Both the position numbers and the translations under genes were made by a program. From assembly GCF_020685205.1 (NCBI RefSeq), contig NZ_JAJERB010000003.1, forward strand, positions 124,001-188,000: a stretch of 64,000 nt of DNA, in the 5' to 3' direction. Below, in pieces: positions 60,709-64,000 of this stretch. The notes beneath the pieces were generated by a model, which was given only the letters and a program-made list of their open reading frames with translations, had not been told where the DNA came from and made no database searches. How positions within the stretch are numbered: the first letter of the stretch is position 1; each line of letters begins with the position of its first letter. This DNA comes from Hymenobacter translucens. Lineage in GTDB: Bacteria; Bacteroidota; Bacteroidia; Cytophagales; Hymenobacteraceae.

Positions 60709-62937
60709 CTAGGCTAGCTGGCCGCGGAGGCGCTTTTCGTAGGTGATGGCGAGGCGCAACTTGAAGTAGTCGTACTTTTCCCGCAGGTGGTCGTAGAGGT
60801 CGCGCAACAGCGGCTCCCCGCCGAGCTTGCCGCGGGCCGTCTGGATTTCGGCGTACTCGTCCATGGTGAGAAACTCTTCCAGCCGGATCTGGAAACCTTT
60901 CGCGAACAAGGTTTCGATATGGGCCCGAATGGTGCTCACGCTCAGGCTCCGGCGCTGGGCAATATTTTCCACCGTCAGCCCCTGCCGGTGCAGCTGCCAG
61001 GTGGCCTCGTGGGTGTCGCCGGCTTCACGCTTGCGGGAGGAGGGCACCACTGGCAATTCGTCCTGGTCGGCTTCCTCGGCGTCGTCCGGGTTGGGCCGGC
61101 CGCCGTGGGCCAGGATTTCCTTGATAAACGCCTCGCCGTAGGTTTCGAACTTCTTCATGCCCACGCCCGAAATGGCCAGCATGCCCACCCGCGTGACGGG
61201 CTTCTCGGCGGCCATTTCCTGGAGCGTGGTATCGGTGAAGATAACGTACGGCGGCACGTTCTGCTCGTCGGCAATGCGCTTGCGCAGCACCCGCAGCCGC
61301 TCGAACAGTGCGGTGGCTGAATCGGATGGGGCCGAGGCAGCGGCGGCTTTCTTGCTGGCCCGGGTCACCTTTTCGGCTTTTTCGGTGATCTGGAACTTCT
61401 TCATGGGCACCGTGAGCTGGCCTTTCAGCACCTGCTGGCCCCGGTCCGTTATTTTCAGCGCATAGCCTTCCTCGTAAGCAATGTACAGCAGGCCGTCGTT
61501 GAGCATCTGGTGGATGTAGCTGTACCAGTCGAGGTAGCTCAGGTCGCCGCCCGCGCCGTAGGTTTTGATCTGGTCGTAGCCCCCGCTGAGCACGGCCTGG
61601 TTGCGCATGCCCCGGAGCACGTCGATGAGCAGGGTGATGGAAACCCGCTCCCGCGTGCGAACCACCGCCGATAAGGCTTTCTGCGCCAGCAAGGTACCGT
61701 CGAAGGTGGTGGGCGGGTTGCGGCAGATGTCGCAGTTGCCACAGTCCTCGGCCAGCGTCTCGCTGAAGTAGTTGAGCAGGATCTTGCGGCGGCAGGTGGC
61801 GGCTTCGGCAAACTGCTGCATCCGCTCCAGCTTGGTTACGCTGAGCTGGGCCAGGCGCGGATCCACGTCCTTGGTAATCATCTCCCGCAGCGAAGCCACG
61901 TCGGCAAAGCTGTAGTAGAGCACGGCCGTAGCCGGGGCCCCGTCGCGGCCGGCGCGGCCGATTTCCTGGTAGTAGCCCTCGATGTTCTTGGGCAGGTTGT
62001 AGTGAATCACCCAGCGCACGTTGCTCTTGTCGATGCCCATGCCGAAGGCAATGGTGGCTACGATTACCTGCAGGTCGTCCTGCAGGAACGCCTCCTGCAC
62101 GTTGCCGCGCTGCAGGGGCGTCATGCCGGCGTGGTAGTGCCCGGCGCGGATGCCCTTGGCCTTGAGCTTCTGGGCCAGGGTTTCGCACTGCTTGCGCGAG
62201 AGGCAGTACACGATGCCCGGCTCAGCGGGCCGGCGCTCCACGAAGTCGATGATGCTGGTAACGCGGTCCTGGCCCGGGCGCACGATCAGGTTGAGGTTGG
62301 GCCGGTCGAAGCTCGACAGAAATACCCGGGGCTCGTGCAGGCGCAGGTGGGTCTGGATGTCGCGCTGGGTGAGGCGGTCGGCCGTGGCGGTCAGGGCAAT
62401 GATGGGCACCTGCGGAAACTGGTCGCGCAGCAGCCGGAGCTGGGTGTACTCGGGCCGGAAGTCGTGGCCCCAGGACGAGATGCAGTGGGCCTCGTCGATG
62501 GCGAACATGCTCACCCGCAGACGCTGCAGGAATTGCAGAAACCCCTGGGAAAGCAGCTTCTCGGGGCTGACGTAAAGCAGCTTGAGGTGGCCGTTGAGCG
62601 AGTCGCCGGCAATGCTGTTCTGCTCGCTCTGGCCTACGCTGCTGTTGATGTAGGCCGCCGCCACGCCATTGGCCCGCAGGGCTTCCACCTGGTCCTTCAT
62701 CAGCGCAATCAGGGGCGAGACGACCACGCACAGGCCTTCCTGCACGATGGCGGGTACCTGAAAGCAGACCGATTTGCCGCCGCCCGTGGGCATGAGCACC
62801 ACCGTATCGCGCCCGTCGAGGATGCTCTGGATGATGTCCTCCTGCATCGGCCGGAACTGGTCGTAGCCATAGTATTGCTTGAGCACGCGCCGGGCGGAGG
62901 CGAGCGTAGGAGTCAGGGCTTCGGGGGCAAATAACAT
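60709..62937 (-). CDS. recQ: ATP-dependent DNA helicase RecQ
   Basis: A 742-residue 3'-5' helicase for recombination and fork repair. Walker A is TGGGKS (residues 51-56), followed by IDEAHCISSWGHDFRPEY and, in the second RecA domain, FGMGIDKSNVRWVIHYNLPK and QEIGRAGRDG. The RQC zinc site is CRRKILLNYF...CGNCDIC, with a winged helix after it. An HRDC domain (LFERLRVLRKRIADEQNVPP) and a final helix-turn-helix (QLHRQGLTVENIAQRRSLSV) complete it, longer than E. coli RecQ and typical of Bacteroidota. The ATG at 62937 is chosen over a longer frame with a non-conserved extension. Confidence 0.95.
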   Translation of the reverse strand: MLFAPEALTPTLASARRVLKQYYGYDQFRPMQEDIIQSILDGRDTVVLMPTGGGKSVCFQVPAIVQEGLCVVVSPLIALMKDQVEALRANGVAAAYINSSVGQSEQNSIAGDSLNGHLKLLYVSPEKLLSQGFLQFLQRLRVSMFAIDEAHCISSWGHDFRPEYTQLRLLRDQFPQVPIIALTATADRLTQRDIQTHLRLHEPRVFLSSFDRPNLNLIVRPGQDRVTSIIDFVERRPAEPGIVYCLSRKQCETLAQKLKAKGIRAGHYHAGMTPLQRGNVQEAFLQDDLQVIVATIAFGMGIDKSNVRWVIHYNLPKNIEGYYQEIGRAGRDGAPATAVLYYSFADVASLREMITKDVDPRLAQLSVTKLERMQQFAEAATCRRKILLNYFSETLAEDCGNCDICRNPPTTFDGTLLAQKALSAVVRTRERVSITLLIDVLRGMRNQAVLSGGYDQIKTYGAGGDLSYLDWYSYIHQMLNDGLLYIAYEEGYALKITDRGQQVLKGQLTVPMKKFQITEKAEKVTRASKKAAAASAPSDSATALFERLRVLRKRIADEQNVPPYVIFTDTTLQEMAAEKPVTRVGMLAISGVGMKKFETYGEAFIKEILAHGGRPNPDDAEEADQDELPVVPSSRKREAGDTHEATWQLHRQGLTVENIAQRRSLSVSTIRAHIETLFAKGFQIRLEEFLTMDEYAEIQTARGKLGGEPLLRDLYDHLREKYDYFKLRLAITYEKRLRGQLA

Positions 62938-63150
62938 GATGTAAAAATACGACGGTAAACCGGTAGTTGCTGGGGTAAGACAAACTATAGCGTCGCTAAA
63001 ATGGTGCACTCAAAAGGAGGTTTCCGCTAGCATCTGCGGATCCGCCGGTACACCGGCCGCAGCACCGTAGCTGAACCGCACCCCGGAGCCGCCGCGCTGT
63101 TTGTTTTACCCGTAAGCCGGGTTCAGGTGAATGCCCTGCAAGATTAGCAT

Positions 63151-63966
63151 CTACTCCGGCAGTGCCCGGGTATAGGTGTACGAAACCGGCACGGGCCCCT
63201 TCACGCCCTGCTGCGCCAGGGCCCGCTGCAGCTGCTCAATCAGTCGTCCGTGGGCGCCTACCGCCTGGGCGGCGGGCGTAAAGGCGCGGAACGCTACCGT
63301 CATGCCGCCGGGCTTGAGGGCCGTCACGACCACCTGCGGGGCCGGGTCCTTCAGCACGTGCTCATCGGTCAGCAGGAGGGGCACGGCCCAGGTGCGCAGC
63401 TCTTCCAGGCTGTGGGAGGCGTCCACGTCGGCCAGCACTTCCACCAGGGCCTTGTTCTGGGCAGTCTTGTTAACGATGACGTTGTTGGAAGTAGCGCCGT
63501 TGGGCAGAATAATGGTGTCGCCCTGGGGCGTGACGAGGATGGTGTTGAAGATCTGGATTTCCCGGACCTCCCCCGACTTGCCCTGGCTTTCAATGACGTC
63601 GCCCACGATGTAGGGCTTGAAGATCAGAATGAGCACTCCGCCCGCGAAGTTTGCCAGCGTACCCTGCAGGGCCAGGCCCACCGCCAGGCCCGCCGCGCCC
63701 AGAATGGCCACGAACGAGGTGGTTTCGAAGCCCACCATGCCGGCCACGGTCAGCAGCAGCAGCACCTTAAGGACGATATTGACCAGACTGGTCAGAAACG
63801 AGCGGAGCGAAACGTCGAGCCGGCCGGTGCTGACGGAAACAAAGTGGCTGACCCGGCCAATAAGCCACCAGCCGATGGCCAGGGCCAGCAGGGCCATGAA
63901 AAAGCGAGGCAGGTAAAGCACCACCAGGGTCTGGAGTTGCTGGGCGTAGGTAGATAGTTGGTTCAT
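63151..63966 (-). CDS. MscS-family mechanosensitive channel (second copy)
   Basis: A 271-residue small-conductance-type channel. Three helices cover about 17-110 (FFMALLALAIGWWLIGRV, SLVNIVLKVLLLLTVAGMVG, and pore helix AILGAAGLAVGLALQGTLANFAGG, close to E. coli MscS). The beta domain has FKPYIVGDVI and TIILPNGATSNNVIVN. It is more MscS-like than the copy at 34051. Start chosen at MNQLSTYAQ, since the preceding in-frame codon is TTG. Confidence 0.92.
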   Translation of the reverse strand: MNQLSTYAQQLQTLVVLYLPRFFMALLALAIGWWLIGRVSHFVSVSTGRLDVSLRSFLTSLVNIVLKVLLLLTVAGMVGFETTSFVAILGAAGLAVGLALQGTLANFAGGVLILIFKPYIVGDVIESQGKSGEVREIQIFNTILVTPQGDTIILPNGATSNNVIVNKTAQNKALVEVLADVDASHSLEELRTWAVPLLLTDEHVLKDPAPQVVVTALKPGGMTVAFRAFTPAAQAVGAHGRLIEQLQRALAQQGVKGPVPVSYTYTRALPE

Positions 63967-64000
63967 CGGCAAAAGAAGAAAGCAAGAAGGGCCGGACAGT

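Overview
The window looks like chromosomal DNA of a high-GC member of the Bacteroidota, most probably Hymenobacter or a close relative in the Cytophagales. The reasons are: GC content that looks close to 60% or above; an S46 dipeptidyl-peptidase; -7 promoter boxes of the Bacteroidota form TAnnTTTG; genes mostly lacking Shine-Dalgarno sites; many secreted proteins and lipoproteins; and lineage-typical families (DUF1571, DUF4112, DUF2306, PA2169-type proteins, DACNV-type cyclase). The genus is an inference from style, not from a marker gene. I found no rRNA, tRNA, CRISPR array, insertion sequence, integrase or phage gene. The window reads as ordinary core and accessory chromosome, densely packed on both strands, with strong hairpin terminators between convergent genes.

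Layout. 0-9.6 kb: the end of a short-chain dehydrogenase, an AlbA_2 DNA-binding regulator, a DinB-like protein, a DUF1232 protein, an Asp/Glu-type S46 dipeptidyl-peptidase, a secreted amidohydrolase and several small secreted unknowns, ending in a DUF1571 protein with a LysM insert. 9.6-16.6 kb: a mitochondrial-type 2,4-dienoyl-CoA reductase, a YeeZ-like oxidoreductase, an HI0933-family flavoprotein, a PA2169 stress protein, a DEAD-box RNA helicase with a Gly-rich tail, and a thioesterase. 16.7-19.3 kb: AT-rich orphan genes around a NamZ-type muramidase. 19.4-27.3 kb: an AddA-like and an AddB-like helicase/nuclease pair separated by an esterase on the other strand. 27.4-33.2 kb: a yeast-type cytosine deaminase, then a DUF2248 metallopeptidase divergent from a conserved ATP-grasp / alpha-E / transglutaminase operon. 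This is the best candidate in the window for an incompletely described system.

33.3-42.2 kb: small membrane proteins, an MscS channel, a CLC chloride channel with CBS domains, a second HI0933-type flavoprotein, a putative diadenylate cyclase with an altered RHR motif, an aldo/keto reductase and a DUF4112 protein. 42.5-49.5 kb: an MpaB-like oxygenase, a translationally coupled lipoprotein / SCO / cytochrome c trio, an SseB-like protein, a DUF2062 protein, a BrkB-like membrane protein, a second DEAD-box helicase and a LMW-PTP-like protein. 49.5-56.9 kb: a broken outer-membrane barrel gene, a lipoprotein, an MtfA metallopeptidase fused to a SEC-C motif, an M2 metallopeptidase, an erythromycin-esterase-like lipoprotein, a GAF protein and a pirin. 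57-64 kb: a CI/LexA-like regulator that appears able to cleave itself, two tandem paralogous secreted proteins, a DUF2306 membrane protein, RecQ and a second MscS channel.

Themes are DNA repair and recombination (AddAB-like, RecQ, S24 regulator), osmotic and ion homeostasis (two MscS, one CLC, possible c-di-AMP), peptide use (S46, M2) and RNA remodelling (two DEAD-box proteins). Several genes have a TACCTTTG-type -7 box only 3-7 nt before the start codon, suggesting leaderless transcripts. Large palindromic repeats with GTCAT(G/C)CTGAG ends occur between genes.
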